In this document: in pieces, positions 17,852-26,464 of the stretch
Numbering within the stretch: position 1 is the first letter of the stretch
Layout of the letters: each line of letters opens with the position of its first letter
Source of the DNA: Holophaga sp.
GTDB taxonomy: Bacteria; Acidobacteriota; Holophagae; Holophagales; Holophagaceae
Assembly: GCA_016715205.1 (NCBI GenBank)
Contig: JADKBC010000011.1
Span: 1-64,000, forward strand
Direction: 5' to 3'
Length of the DNA stretch: 64,000 bases
Translations under genes and position numbers: made by a program
The notes under the pieces: generated by a model
Database searches by the model: none
Seen by the model: only the letters and a program-made list of their open reading frames with translations
What the model was told of the DNA's origin: nothing

Positions 17852-17878
17852 GTGGGAATTCCTTTTCATCAATCAGGC

Positions 17879-18211
17879 TCAGGCCAAGGCACGGAAGGCG
17901 CTTTGGATCCGCGCCGTCACATGTCCGCATACGAGGGCGCAGACGTTGTCGACGATCGGTCGCACCGGTTTAAAAAAGACGAGGTTGCCATGTTGCTCTC
18001 GGGTCACCAGCCCCACGCGCACCAGCAGGGTGAGGTGTTTACTGGTGTTGGCCTGGGAAAGCCCGGTTTGTTCCACCAGACTGGATTGACTCAGGGGCTC
18101 CTTGGCTTCCAGCAGGGCACGAAGGATCTTCAGCCGGGAGACATCCCCCAGGGAGCCAAAGATCTGGCTGACGTCGCTGATGATCTGGTCACTGATGGGT
18201 TGGGTCGGCAT
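17879..18211 (-). CDS. ArsR-family transcriptional regulator
   Basis: A 110-residue winged helix-turn-helix repressor (IFGSLGDVSRLKILRALLEA; SSLVEQTGLSQANTSKHLTL; HGNLVFFKP). The only cysteines are a C-x3-C pair near the C-terminus (NVCALVCGHV), with a His two residues later. These could bind a metal or form a disulfide; the classic ELCVCDL metal site is absent. As first gene of the efflux operon it is expected to repress its own promoter. The ligand is unknown. Confidence 0.9.
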   Translation of the reverse strand: MPTQPISDQIISDVSQIFGSLGDVSRLKILRALLEAKEPLSQSSLVEQTGLSQANTSKHLTLLVRVGLVTREQHGNLVFFKPVRPIVDNVCALVCGHVTARIQSAFRALA

Positions 18212-18340
18212 GTTTTCACCTTACAACCATAAAGTTATATCGTTGAATCGTAATGTCAAGCCATTTTTATTTGGATGTCGAGGCTCGCGTGGTTACTAAG
18301 GAATGGGCTTGCCCAGCGCTACACTTTTTATGGAGGGACC
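18212..18340. promoter_or_regulatory. Divergent promoter region between arsR and the TauE/SafE-like gene
   Basis: The region is AT-rich at 18226-18260 against a GC-rich background. It holds the short inverted repeat ATAA-AG-TTAT (about 18230-18239) and a direct repeat ATCGT-N3-ATCGT just beyond. Both are candidates for the ArsR operator and the efflux promoter. Low confidence, since ArsR sites vary. Confidence 0.35.
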
Positions 18341-19105
18341 ATGCTAGACCAATGGCTGAACCAGACCCATGCGCTGCCGTGGCTGCTGACCATGGCAGTG
18401 GCGGGCGTGCTGGGTTCCCTTGGACACTGTGCGGGCATGTGTGGACCCATTGTGGCAGCCTTTGGAATGGCTCAGGCCCGGGTGGGGGGACAACCCTGGC
18501 TGCGCCTGCTGCTCTTTCAGCTGGGCCGCATCACGACCTACGCGGCGCTGGGGGCTCTGATCGGTTTTTTGGGCGGTTTCAGCCGACTGAAGGACATCCA
18601 GGATATGCACGCCTGCTGTCGGCCTGATGGCCAAGCGCTCATTGCGGCCCAGGCCTGGCCATGGCAGATCTGGGTGAAACTGGGCATTGGCTTGCTCATG
18701 GTGGTGTTGGGGCTGCTGTTGGTGTGGGGACGGCGGGTGGATGCGCTGATGGAATTCCGTTTGCCCGCGCCGTTGCAAAAGCTTCTAGGCCGAGGCCTGA
18801 CCCAGGGCGGGCTGCCCTTCCTGCTGGGCTTGGGCTGGGGCCTGATTCCCTGTGGGCTTGTCTACATGATGCTGCTGCGCACCCTGGACGCAGGTGGCTG
18901 GCGCATGGGCGCCGCCGGCATGGCCGCATTCGGCCTAGGTACCGTGCCTGTAATGTTTGGCCTGGGCTTCCTCGGCACCAAACTCAGTCAGGCTTGGCGA
19001 TCCCGCCTGCTGCGCCTGGGCGGTGCCCTGGTGACGGGCATGGGCGCCTGGATGATCTACCAGGCAGTGAATCTGCTCCGGCTGATGGGGAGTGATGTGG
19101 CGAAG
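18341..19105 (+). CDS. Sulfite exporter TauE/SafE-like membrane protein, 3' end lost in low-complexity tract
   Basis: About 255 recognisable residues of a six-helix membrane protein. The motif LGSLGHCAGMCGPIVAAFG near the N-terminus is diagnostic for the SafE-like branch that often accompanies cbb3-oxidase maturation genes, and GLGWGLIPCGLVYMMLL starts the second repeat. Such proteins are thought to take part in metal or sulfur-compound transport; the substrate here is unknown. The ATG at 18341 has GGAGGGA upstream. After LLRLMGSDVAK the reading frame enters a G/T/A homopolymer run and stays open to 19408 with nonsense, so the true C-terminus is missing. Confidence 0.8.
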
Positions 19106-19329
19106 GGGGGGGGGGGGTTGGTTTTGGTTGGTTTTTTGTTTTTTTTTAAAAAAAAAAAAATTTCATGGAATGCAAGCCAACAGGGGGACAAGATAAACAG
19201 GATGGCTGCTTGCCAGCCTCGAAGGGGGGCCGGCGCGGATGGCTTCAGCGCGGCGTTGAGCCGCGGGGGGGCCGGCCAAGCGAATTGCCGAGATCACGGA
19301 AAGGCTGGGGGCGGGGAGGCGGGGAGCGA
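19106..19329. other. Low-complexity, probably artefactual tract
   Basis: A run of about 13 G, then G/T mixtures, 9 T and 13 A (to about 19160), followed by ~170 bases of G-rich sequence with no homology or coding pattern. The genes on both sides lose their C-terminal ends here. It is best read as a poorly assembled gap filler. Confidence 0.75.
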
Positions 19330-21693
19330 TCACGGCGCTAGAGCGCCGGCGGCCAGGATGGGATTCAGCACGCCGGTGGCGGCCAGGGTGATGCCCGCCA
19401 CGTTGTAAGCGAAGGCCCAGAAGAGGTTCTGGCGCACCACGCGATGGGCGGTTTCGGCCAGGGCGAAGGTTTCGGGAATGCGCAGGAGGGACGTATTCAG
19501 CAGTACGACCGGTGCGGCGTTCATCGCCAGGTCCGTGCCGGTACCCATGGCAATGCCTAGGTCCGCCGCCGCCAGGGCGGGCGCGTCGTTGATGCCATCG
19601 CCCACCATGGCCACCACGCGGCCCCCTTGCTGGAAACGCCGGATGGCTTCGGCCTTGGCGCCGGGGGGCACTTCACCCAGGGCTTCGTCCACGCCCAACA
19701 CCGCGCCGATGCGCGTGGTGGTGGCCTGGGCATCCCCCGAGAGCAACACCGTGTGCACGCCCCGGGCGCGCAGGGCGGCCACCACGCCCGCGGCCTCGGG
19801 GCGCAGGCGATCGCCAAAGGCCAGGGCGCCCCGGGATTGGCCGTCGATGGCCACAAAGGCAATGGTGAGACCTTCCGCCTGCCAAGCCTCCGTGCGGTGG
19901 CGAAGCGCATCCGGGATGATCACGCCTGCTTCAACCATCAGGCGCAGGCTGCCCACCGCCACGTGCTGATGGGCGACCGAACCGGTGAGTCCACGGCCTT
20001 CCTGGATGGCAACCTCATGGGCCTCACCTAGGGTCAGGCCCTGCTCGCGAGCCAGGCGCACAACGGCGTGGCCCAGTGGATGTTCAGAGTAGGCTTCCAG
20101 CGCAGCAACCAGTTCCAGGGGCGCGTCCAAGTGTTCGCGCACGCGCACATCGCCTTCGGTGGCAGTACCGGTCTTATCCAGAACCAGCACGTCTACCTTC
20201 CGAAAGGTCTCCAGCACCCGCACATCGCGCACCAGAATGCCTCGGCGGGAAGCGTTGCCCACAGCGGCCGTGGTGGCCAATGGTGTGGCGATCCCCAGGG
20301 CACAGGGGCAGGCGATCACCAGGACCGCGATGGCGCGCAGCATGGCCTCCGCGGGAGGCAGATGCACCGCCAGGCAGCCGAGCAGGGTAAGGGTGGCCAC
20401 CCCCAGCACCGAGGGGATGAAGACCCGGGAAACGCGATCCACTGTCCGTTCCAGGGGGCTGCGGCTGGCCAGGGCACTTTCCACGGCCCGGACGATCTGG
20501 GCCAAGGTGGAATCCGCCCCCGCCCGCAGTACCTGGATTTCCAACACGCTTGCGGCATTGAGGCTGCCGCACACCACTTCATCACCTGGGTTTTTGCTGC
20601 GGGGCTTGGATTCCCCGGTCACCACGGATTCATCCACGGTGGAATTGCCTGTCACCACCACACCATCGGCGGGAATGCGTTCCCCGGCCTTCACCAGGAA
20701 CACCATGCCCGGTTCCAAGGCCTCGATGGCCACGAAATGGTCCCGATCATCCAGGCGCAACCGTGCCTTTTTGGGCAGGAGACGGTGGAGCAGGGCGATG
20801 GCCTTGGCGCTGCGCTCCTTGGCGCCCCGCTCCAGGGCCTTGCCCGCGAGCATGAGGGTGACAATGGCACAGGCGGTATCGAAGTAGTAATGCTTGCCGC
20901 CCAGGAAGGCCTGCACCGAGCTGTAGGTGAAGGCGGCCAGCACGCCCACGGAAATCAGGGCCTCCATGCGCAGGTAGCCCTGGCGTAGGCCCAGCCAAGC
21001 GATGCGGTGGATGGGCCATGCGGAATAAAAGACCGCCGGAGCGGCGAGGGCCATCAGGATCAAGGGCACGCCGTGGTGCGCCCAGTCCGCGATACCTTCC
21101 CAGTAGCTGGCATAGATCACGAGGCTGAACAGCATCACGTTCATCCACATGGCCCCGGCCAGACCCAGGCGCAACAGCAGATCCTGCCATTCCTTGCGGC
21201 CACCTTCGCGCTCACCGAGGTATTCCGTGGCGCGGTAGCCCAGGGAGGCCACCCGCTCCCCGATGCGGTCGGGGGCCAGATACTGCGGACAATACTGCAC
21301 CTTCAGCAGATCCGAGGTGAACAGGACTTCGGCCGAACGGATGCCCGGTTCCTTGGCAAGGATGTGTTCGATCACCCAGCCGCAGGAGGTGCACCACATA
21401 CCGGAAACCTGGTACAGGGTTTCCCGGGTTTCGGCATCGGGAGGGATGGAGGGGGCTCCGGAATCGGCCCCAGCCTCCACCACGCCGATCAGCCCCATCC
21501 GGAGGCTGCGCTGGAACACCTCGGTGTCACGGGGATTCATGCCATCCGTCAGGGCGCCGCTCTCCTGCAAGATCGCGTAGACATTCAAGCAACCCATGCA
21601 GCAAAAGGTTTTCGGCTGGTCGGCGAAACGCTGGGTTTGGGGGTGTTGGTCAGCAGGTGCCCCACAGAGGTCGCAGGTGTGCCCCACGCTCAT
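19330..21693 (-). CDS. ccoI: Copper-translocating P-type ATPase for oxidase assembly, C-terminus truncated
   Basis: 787 residues of a P1B-type ATPase that exports copper for cbb3-oxidase assembly. The N-terminal Zn-ribbon-like metal site (CDLCGAP; FCCMGC) is typical of CcoI/FixI, followed by an HMA domain (SGMWCTSCGW). Also present are the phosphatase motif TGESKP, the metal-binding CPC in VLVIACPCALGIATPLA, the phosphorylation site DKTGT and the hinge GDGINDAPAL. Homologues end ~15-20 residues further with a final helix; here the frame ends at NPILAAGALAP next to the low-complexity tract, so the last bases are probably wrong. ATG overlaps the stop of the small upstream gene. Confidence 0.92.
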   Translation of the reverse strand: MSVGHTCDLCGAPADQHPQTQRFADQPKTFCCMGCLNVYAILQESGALTDGMNPRDTEVFQRSLRMGLIGVVEAGADSGAPSIPPDAETRETLYQVSGMWCTSCGWVIEHILAKEPGIRSAEVLFTSDLLKVQYCPQYLAPDRIGERVASLGYRATEYLGEREGGRKEWQDLLLRLGLAGAMWMNVMLFSLVIYASYWEGIADWAHHGVPLILMALAAPAVFYSAWPIHRIAWLGLRQGYLRMEALISVGVLAAFTYSSVQAFLGGKHYYFDTACAIVTLMLAGKALERGAKERSAKAIALLHRLLPKKARLRLDDRDHFVAIEALEPGMVFLVKAGERIPADGVVVTGNSTVDESVVTGESKPRSKNPGDEVVCGSLNAASVLEIQVLRAGADSTLAQIVRAVESALASRSPLERTVDRVSRVFIPSVLGVATLTLLGCLAVHLPPAEAMLRAIAVLVIACPCALGIATPLATTAAVGNASRRGILVRDVRVLETFRKVDVLVLDKTGTATEGDVRVREHLDAPLELVAALEAYSEHPLGHAVVRLAREQGLTLGEAHEVAIQEGRGLTGSVAHQHVAVGSLRLMVEAGVIIPDALRHRTEAWQAEGLTIAFVAIDGQSRGALAFGDRLRPEAAGVVAALRARGVHTVLLSGDAQATTTRIGAVLGVDEALGEVPPGAKAEAIRRFQQGGRVVAMVGDGINDAPALAAADLGIAMGTGTDLAMNAAPVVLLNTSLLRIPETFALAETAHRVVRQNLFWAFAYNVAGITLAATGVLNPILAAGALAP

Positions 21694-21845
21694 GAATGGC
21701 CGCGCTGCTGGCCCCGCTCATCCAGCATGATCGGATTGGCCTTTACGGACACGCGATAGGCCACGATCAGGATGCCAATGAACAGCAGGCTGATGACCCC
21801 GAACATGACGGGAAAGAAGAGGGAATGTTTGGGGGTCTTCGGCAT
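21690..21845 (-). CDS. 51-residue single-helix membrane protein between ccoG and ccoI
   Basis: A short gene (MPKTPKHSLFFPVMFGVISL...) with one membrane helix (FPVMFGVISLLFIGILIVAY) and a polar tail ANPIMLDERGQQRGHS. Its ATG lies two bases after the ccoG stop and its TGA overlaps the ccoI ATG, so it belongs to this operon. It occupies the position of ccoH (fixH) but is a third of that length and lacks the usual soluble domain. It may be a reduced CcoH or an unrelated oxidase assembly peptide. Confidence 0.75.
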   Translation of the reverse strand: MPKTPKHSLFFPVMFGVISLLFIGILIVAYRVSVKANPIMLDERGQQRGHS

Positions 21846-21847
21846 GG

Positions 21848-23173
21848 CTATTTCCTTGGCAGCGGCATGAGAAAGGTCAGCTCGGTTGCATCGGGCGCAC
21901 GGTCACCCTGGGCCTGGGCCAGAATGCGGATCTGAGTGACATCCTGGGCGTCGGCCCAGGGCATGGCACGAAGATCCACGGTCTGCTCCAATACTTCACC
22001 CAGGGCCAGGGGCACGGGGTTGGCGGGTAGGGCTAGTTCGGCGCCGGGCAATCCATCCACCCAAAGGCGCACGGTGGTGGCCCGGGGTGAGCGGTTGGCG
22101 AGTTTGATCCTCACGCGGTTCACCACTTTCCCATCGGCTTGAACGGTGTAGAGCGTGCTGCGATCCGAAGCAATGTACACCAGCACGGGGCGGCGCAGGG
22201 ACAGGGCGATTCCCAAGCCAACCAGATAGAACAGCATGATCAGCAGAATCACCCAGCGTTTGGCATCTCGCAGTCCGATGCGATGGAGCCAGGGTTCCCG
22301 CACCTTTGTTCCAGCTGGGGCTTCGCCCCAGGCGTATTGGATGAGGCCCGGGTGACCCAGTCGGCGGAGCACGTCTTCGCACGCATCCACACAGTCACCG
22401 CAGTGAACACATTCGATCTGATAGGGGCCCTTGCGAATATCGATGCCCATTTCGCAGACCCGCACGCACTTACCGCATTCAATGCAGGCCTTGTCCGGGT
22501 CCTCATAGTTCACCAGCAGTGTGTGTCGATCCTGGAGCATGCCCTGCAGGTACCCATAAGGGCAAACCGTGGTGCAGAACTTTTGGCGCACCAGCACCAG
22601 ATCAAGAAACGTCAGCAGGGTTACGGAAGCGCCCGTGATGCCGCCCACGGTGACCAGGTCCAGGTGGAGCAGGCGGCTCAGCAGATCCCGGGGCTCCACG
22701 AAATAGGAAGTGAATACGAAGGCGAGGAACACCGAAGCGATGGCCAGCACCGCGTAGAAAATGGCCAGGCCCGTGACCTTTCGGGCGGTGCCTTTCGGGA
22801 ACAGTTTCTGCGAAACGCTGCGACCCCAGGCTTCCATCGCCTGGCTCCACTCGCTGAAGATCATCTGGGGGCACGCATAGCTGCAGTAGATGCGCCCGTA
22901 GAGGATGGCGGAGGCGGTCACCAGGAACATCAAGAACATGATGGCGAAAAAGAGGATGGCGAATTCGCTGATCCAGAGTTCGAAACCCGCCAGATAGAAC
23001 CGCTGCCGTGGAATATCAAAGCGCATCAGGTTGGAGAAGGGCAAAACGAGGAAGATCAGGAAGAACACCAGATGAAATCGTTTGCGGGTACGTCGATGCA
23101 TCGTTTCCGCAGGCGGCAAGGGCGCCTTTCGTTCAACCCGAGGCTTGGGTGCCTGGACTTCACTGGTGCTCAT
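21848..23173 (-). CDS. ccoG: Cytochrome oxidase accessory protein CcoG (RdxA/FixG)
   Basis: A 441-residue membrane Fe-S protein that reduces copper for cbb3-oxidase assembly. It shows the first helices (FHLVFFLIFLVLPFSNLMRF), RIYCSYACPQMIFSEW, FCTTVCPYGYLQGMLQD, then two ferredoxin-type clusters (CIECGKCVRVCEMGIDI; CVHCGDCVDACEDVLRR) and a C-terminal immunoglobulin-like domain (RIKLANRSPRATTVRLWVDG). It is the first gene of a ccoG-small protein-ccoI operon downstream of the oxidase genes. Confidence 0.95.
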   Translation of the reverse strand: MSTSEVQAPKPRVERKAPLPPAETMHRRTRKRFHLVFFLIFLVLPFSNLMRFDIPRQRFYLAGFELWISEFAILFFAIMFLMFLVTASAILYGRIYCSYACPQMIFSEWSQAMEAWGRSVSQKLFPKGTARKVTGLAIFYAVLAIASVFLAFVFTSYFVEPRDLLSRLLHLDLVTVGGITGASVTLLTFLDLVLVRQKFCTTVCPYGYLQGMLQDRHTLLVNYEDPDKACIECGKCVRVCEMGIDIRKGPYQIECVHCGDCVDACEDVLRRLGHPGLIQYAWGEAPAGTKVREPWLHRIGLRDAKRWVILLIMLFYLVGLGIALSLRRPVLVYIASDRSTLYTVQADGKVVNRVRIKLANRSPRATTVRLWVDGLPGAELALPANPVPLALGEVLEQTVDLRAMPWADAQDVTQIRILAQAQGDRAPDATELTFLMPLPRK

Positions 23174-23379
23174 GGGCTCGCCTTTCAGGGCATGAACCGG
23201 AATCTATTCATGTGGTGCTTTGAATAACAAAGGAATGGGGCCACAGAATAGGTTAGCGGTCTCATTCCCATTTATCAGTGTCCAACGGTAGACCTTGTTT
23301 TCAGGGCAAGTAAGCAGGAACTTGGATTCTGTAACTTGGGATGCGAAAAATTAAAAAAACAAATTCAGCCAACGATGAA

Positions 23380-23398
23380 CACCGATAAAAAATCGGTG
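23380..23398 (-). terminator. Hairpin in the gap downstream of the oxidase operon
   Basis: CACCGAT / ATCGGTG, 7-bp perfect stem with a 5-base loop of T (minus strand), lying 27 bases beyond the stop of the FAD oxidoreductase gene and followed by TTCATCG. It is a plausible but weak terminator. The rest of the 250-base gap upstream of ccoG is AT-rich at 23340-23365 and probably holds the ccoG promoter. Confidence 0.45.
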
Positions 23399-23424
23399 GT
23401 TTGTCGCCTGGATTTGCCAGTGAT

Positions 23425-25368
23425 TTACTCAGCGGCGGCTTGGTACAAAATCTTGGGATTGGGTGAGGGCACGGAAACGCACTCCTCGTAATGCTCGAAG
23501 CGCTTCATCTGGATGGCGTGGGTGGGGCAGCGGGAGGCGCACATGGCGCAGCGGATGCAGGTGCTCTCATCCTTGAGCATGATGCCGCCCAGTTCATCTT
23601 TTTCCTCAGCAGAAAGCGCCGCGTATTCAGCGGTGGTGATTTCCGCTCCTGCCTGGAAGAGCCGCTCCCAGGCTTCCGCATCCGATAGATGGCTCAGGCC
23701 CACGAGTTTGATGAGGTTTTCGGGGCAGACGTCCACACAGCCGTTGCACGCGATGCAGATGCTCGTGTCGAACACCGTGTTGATGTTGCAGCGGAGGCAG
23801 CGGGAACCCTGGCGCTTGGCCATGGTTTCGGAATAATTCAGCTCCACGTTCTCCAGAGAGGCCGCGCGCTGGGTGCATTCCACTACGGGCGGGTTGCAAC
23901 GGGGCTCTTCGTACCAGCCCTCCGCCATGGTGTAGGCAGCCGGGAGCCAGCGTTTGCGGAGCACCACATCGGTGCGTGTGTTGCGCAGGAAGTCGTGCAT
24001 GGAACGCGCTGCAGTATGGGCGGAGGCGATGGCGTCGATGAAGAGACGCGGCCCGTGGGCAATGTCACCGCAGGCGAAGACATCCGGCGCAGTGGTCTGG
24101 TAGGTGGCGCGATCCACCTTGATGAGCCCGCGCTCGGAAGCCACCCCATCTTCGGGCTTGAGGAAGGAAAGATCCGAACTCTGACCGATGGCGAAAATGA
24201 TGGTATCCGCCAGCAGGTCCTCGGTCTCTCCCTCGGCAAATTGGGGTTCAAAGCGGCCTTCAGCGTTAAATACCGACACGCACTTGTTCATGCGAAGACC
24301 CGCCGCGCGGCCCTTCTCGATGATGATTTCACGAGGGCCCCGGCGATTGTGCAGGCGGATGCCTTCCTCTTCGCCTTCGTGGATTTCCACGTCGTCGGCG
24401 GGCATTTCCTCCAGGGACTCCAGGCAGACCACATGCACTTCTTTGTCACCGCTGCTGCGCAGGGCGCTGCGGGCCACATCGTAGGCCACCTTTTCGCCGC
24501 GCCCCATTTCTTCGAGGGCTTCATCGCGTCCCATGGCATCCACGGGGCGCAAGGCGCTGCGGGCAACGTCGTAGGCCACGTTGCCGCCACCCACTACCAC
24601 GATGCGGCGACCCATGGGCAGGGCCTTGCCTTGATTGAAGGCGCGCAGGAATTCCATGCCATCGTAGACACCTTCTGCCTCACCTCCGGGAAGGGAGAGC
24701 TTGCGTCCGTTGGGGAGGCCCACGCCTAGGAAGACCGCCTTGTATCCCTCGGCGCGCAGGCTGGCGATCGTGAAGTCTCGGCCCAGCCGCATGTTGCATT
24801 TGAGCTCCACGCCCATGGACAGAATGGCCTGAATCTCGTGCTGGACCAGTTCGCGGGGCAGACGGAAGACGGGCACACCCACCATGAGCATGCCGCCGGG
24901 CTCGGAGTCGGCCTCGTATACCGTAACCTTGTAACCGAGTTGAACGAGATCGTGCGCCACCGTAAGGCCGCTCACGCCGGCGCCCACCACGGCCACGCGC
25001 TCGAAGTCGCCTCGGTTCGGGGGCAGCATGCGCTGATCGCAGCCTTCCCGGTATTTGGCGTAGTCGCCGGTTTCGGGCCCGGATTTGTCCGTGGCGAAGC
25101 GCTTGAGGGCGCGAATCGCCACGGGCTCGTCCAGGGAACCTCGTCGGCAGTTGGCCTCACAGGGGGCGCCGCAGACGCGCCCGCAAATGGAGGCAAAGGG
25201 ATTGGTGGCCCGCGCGATGCGGTACGCGTCTTCGTGGCGGCCCTCAGCGATGGCCGTTACGTAACCGCAGGCGTCCGTATGCACTGGGCAGGCGTGCTGG
25301 CACTTGACCATTTCCACCCAGTACTGCGAATCATCCGGAACTCGGAGCTGCCAATTCCCGTTTTGCAC
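23425..25368 (-). CDS. GltD-like FAD-dependent oxidoreductase with extra 4Fe-4S clusters
   Basis: About 647 residues. The N-terminal Fe-S domain resembles glutamate synthase small subunit (CQHACPVHTDACGYV; ICGRVCGAPCEANCRRG). It is followed by an FAD site (VVGAGVSGLTVAHDL), an NAD(P) site (VVVGGGNVAYDVARSALR), GDIAHGP of the second FAD motif, and two C-terminal ferredoxin clusters (CIACNGCVDVCPENL; CIRCAMCASRCPTHAI). It may pass electrons between NAD(P)H and a ferredoxin or the respiratory chain; the partner is unknown. The GTG at 25368 is chosen because GAGG precedes it and the upstream gene stops at 25373; an ATG at 25422 would overlap that gene by 50 bases. A block VAYDVARSALR occurs twice. 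Confidence 0.85.
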   Translation of the reverse strand: MQNGNWQLRVPDDSQYWVEMVKCQHACPVHTDACGYVTAIAEGRHEDAYRIARATNPFASICGRVCGAPCEANCRRGSLDEPVAIRALKRFATDKSGPETGDYAKYREGCDQRMLPPNRGDFERVAVVGAGVSGLTVAHDLVQLGYKVTVYEADSEPGGMLMVGVPVFRLPRELVQHEIQAILSMGVELKCNMRLGRDFTIASLRAEGYKAVFLGVGLPNGRKLSLPGGEAEGVYDGMEFLRAFNQGKALPMGRRIVVVGGGNVAYDVARSALRPVDAMGRDEALEEMGRGEKVAYDVARSALRSSGDKEVHVVCLESLEEMPADDVEIHEGEEEGIRLHNRRGPREIIIEKGRAAGLRMNKCVSVFNAEGRFEPQFAEGETEDLLADTIIFAIGQSSDLSFLKPEDGVASERGLIKVDRATYQTTAPDVFACGDIAHGPRLFIDAIASAHTAARSMHDFLRNTRTDVVLRKRWLPAAYTMAEGWYEEPRCNPPVVECTQRAASLENVELNYSETMAKRQGSRCLRCNINTVFDTSICIACNGCVDVCPENLIKLVGLSHLSDAEAWERLFQAGAEITTAEYAALSAEEKDELGGIMLKDESTCIRCAMCASRCPTHAIQMKRFEHYEECVSVPSPNPKILYQAAAE

Positions 25369-25372
25369 AGCA

Positions 25373-25684
25373 TCAATCCTCGTGGAACTTGCGGATCGCA
25401 AAGGCGACCAGCACGATGACATAGACCAGGGCCATGGCGGTCACGGTGTACACCAACACGGGGCTGGTCTTGGAAACCGCATTGAATTGCTGCACCAGGG
25501 TTCCGCGCGTCGCGTGGCCCGTGTCGCCGTACATCTGAAGCGCGATATAGGCGGTGGCGCCCAGGCCGATAATGGGGAAGGCCAGTTTCAGGAAGCCCGG
25601 CACATCTGTGTTCTTTTTCTCTGTCATCCAGCCGTCGGCGTATTCCTTCAGGCCGTCCTGGCCCTTGGGGGTCTGTTCGCTCAT
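25373..25684 (-). CDS. Small two-helix membrane protein of the oxidase operon
   Basis: A 103-residue protein with a polar N-terminus (GLKEYADGWMTEKKNTDVPG) and helices in FLKLAFPIIGLGATAYIAL and PVLVYTVTAMALVYVIVLVA. It holds the position where ccoP normally starts. The first helix plus VPGFLKLAF resembles the membrane anchor of CcoP, but no CxxCH haem motif follows. It may be a CcoP-anchor remnant or a structural subunit. It starts inside the preceding gene's stop (ATGA). Confidence 0.7.
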   Translation of the reverse strand: MSEQTPKGQDGLKEYADGWMTEKKNTDVPGFLKLAFPIIGLGATAYIALQMYGDTGHATRGTLVQQFNAVSKTSPVLVYTVTAMALVYVIVLVAFAIRKFHED

Positions 25685-25866
25685 GGAAGCCTCCTGTCGG
25701 TGTCGGCGGTATTGTCATCCTCGAGCATTTTGTATTTCGCATCCTCGCTGTGCTCGCCCCATTCGCCCCGGCGGAACGTTCTCACAAAAAAGAACACCGC
25801 CAGGCCGAACATGATGGCGAAGAACAGATAGGCAAAATAGATGCTCGGATAGGTGTAGTCATTCAT
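25681..25866 (-). CDS. Small CcoQ/CcoS-like membrane protein
   Basis: 61 residues, one helix (SIYFAYLFFAIMFGLAVFFFV) then a basic-acidic tail with EDAKYKMLEDD. The position after ccoO fits CcoQ. The tail resembles CcoS assembly proteins and the other small protein of this cluster at 31408-31611 (EDAKYQVFWSD). It starts 7 bases after ccoO and overlaps the following gene (ATGA). Confidence 0.7.
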   Translation of the reverse strand: MNDYTYPSIYFAYLFFAIMFGLAVFFFVRTFRRGEWGEHSEDAKYKMLEDDNTADTDRRLP

Positions 25867-25873
25867 TCCGCGC

Positions 25874-26443
25874 CTACTTCTCGTAGTCCTTGGCCGGGCG
25901 CCAGTCCTTGGCGCGACCCAGGTTCTGCATGTAGGCCACCAGCGCCTTGAACTCTTCCGGATCCTTGACGATCCAGGGATAGGTCGGCATGACCGAACCC
26001 TTCACTAGGTCCCGGGGATTGCGGAAGTGCGTGCGGTGCCATTGTTCGTCGTACTTGCCGCCCACGCGGGCCAGATCTGGCCCCGTGCGCTTGGTGCCGA
26101 ACATGTGAGGGTCATCGTAGACGAATTCATCGGGGGTGGAGATCGGCGCATCCACACCACGCCAGCCATAGCGCTTGGTATCCGCAAGCAGGGTGCGGAC
26201 CTGCTGGGTGTGGCAGTACCAGCAACCTTCACGCACGTAGATGGCCCGACCCTTTTTCTGCAGATCCGTCAGGGGCATCAGCTTGCCCGTAACGCCCTTG
26301 GCAGGGTCCTGATTATCAAAGGGTTTGGCCCAGCTGGTGTCGATCAGGGGCGGCACCACGGTGGTGAGAATGCCCCCGATGAAAAAGAGCAGCAGGGAGA
26401 TGGCAACGGCCCAAATGGCACTGGTATCGGCTTTCTTGAACAT
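25874..26443 (-). CDS. ccoO: cbb3-type cytochrome c oxidase subunit II (mono-haem)
   Basis: A 189-residue membrane-anchored cytochrome c with one N-terminal helix (IWAVAISLLLFFIGGILTTV). The family signature YVREGCWYCHTQQVRTLLAD carries the single CxxCH motif; the axial Met is probably in GSVMPTYPWI. It moves electrons to CcoN. It follows ccoN by 21 bases and has a good ribosome site (GGAAAGGAG). Confidence 0.94.
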   Translation of the reverse strand: MFKKADTSAIWAVAISLLLFFIGGILTTVVPPLIDTSWAKPFDNQDPAKGVTGKLMPLTDLQKKGRAIYVREGCWYCHTQQVRTLLADTKRYGWRGVDAPISTPDEFVYDDPHMFGTKRTGPDLARVGGKYDEQWHRTHFRNPRDLVKGSVMPTYPWIVKDPEEFKALVAYMQNLGRAKDWRPAKDYEK

Positions 26444-26464
26444 GATCGCGCTCCTTTCCGCGGC

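Noticed and set aside
19106..19160. G-quadruplex or strong natural terminator
   Set aside because: No stem exists, the base transitions look artificial, and genes on both sides lose their ends here.
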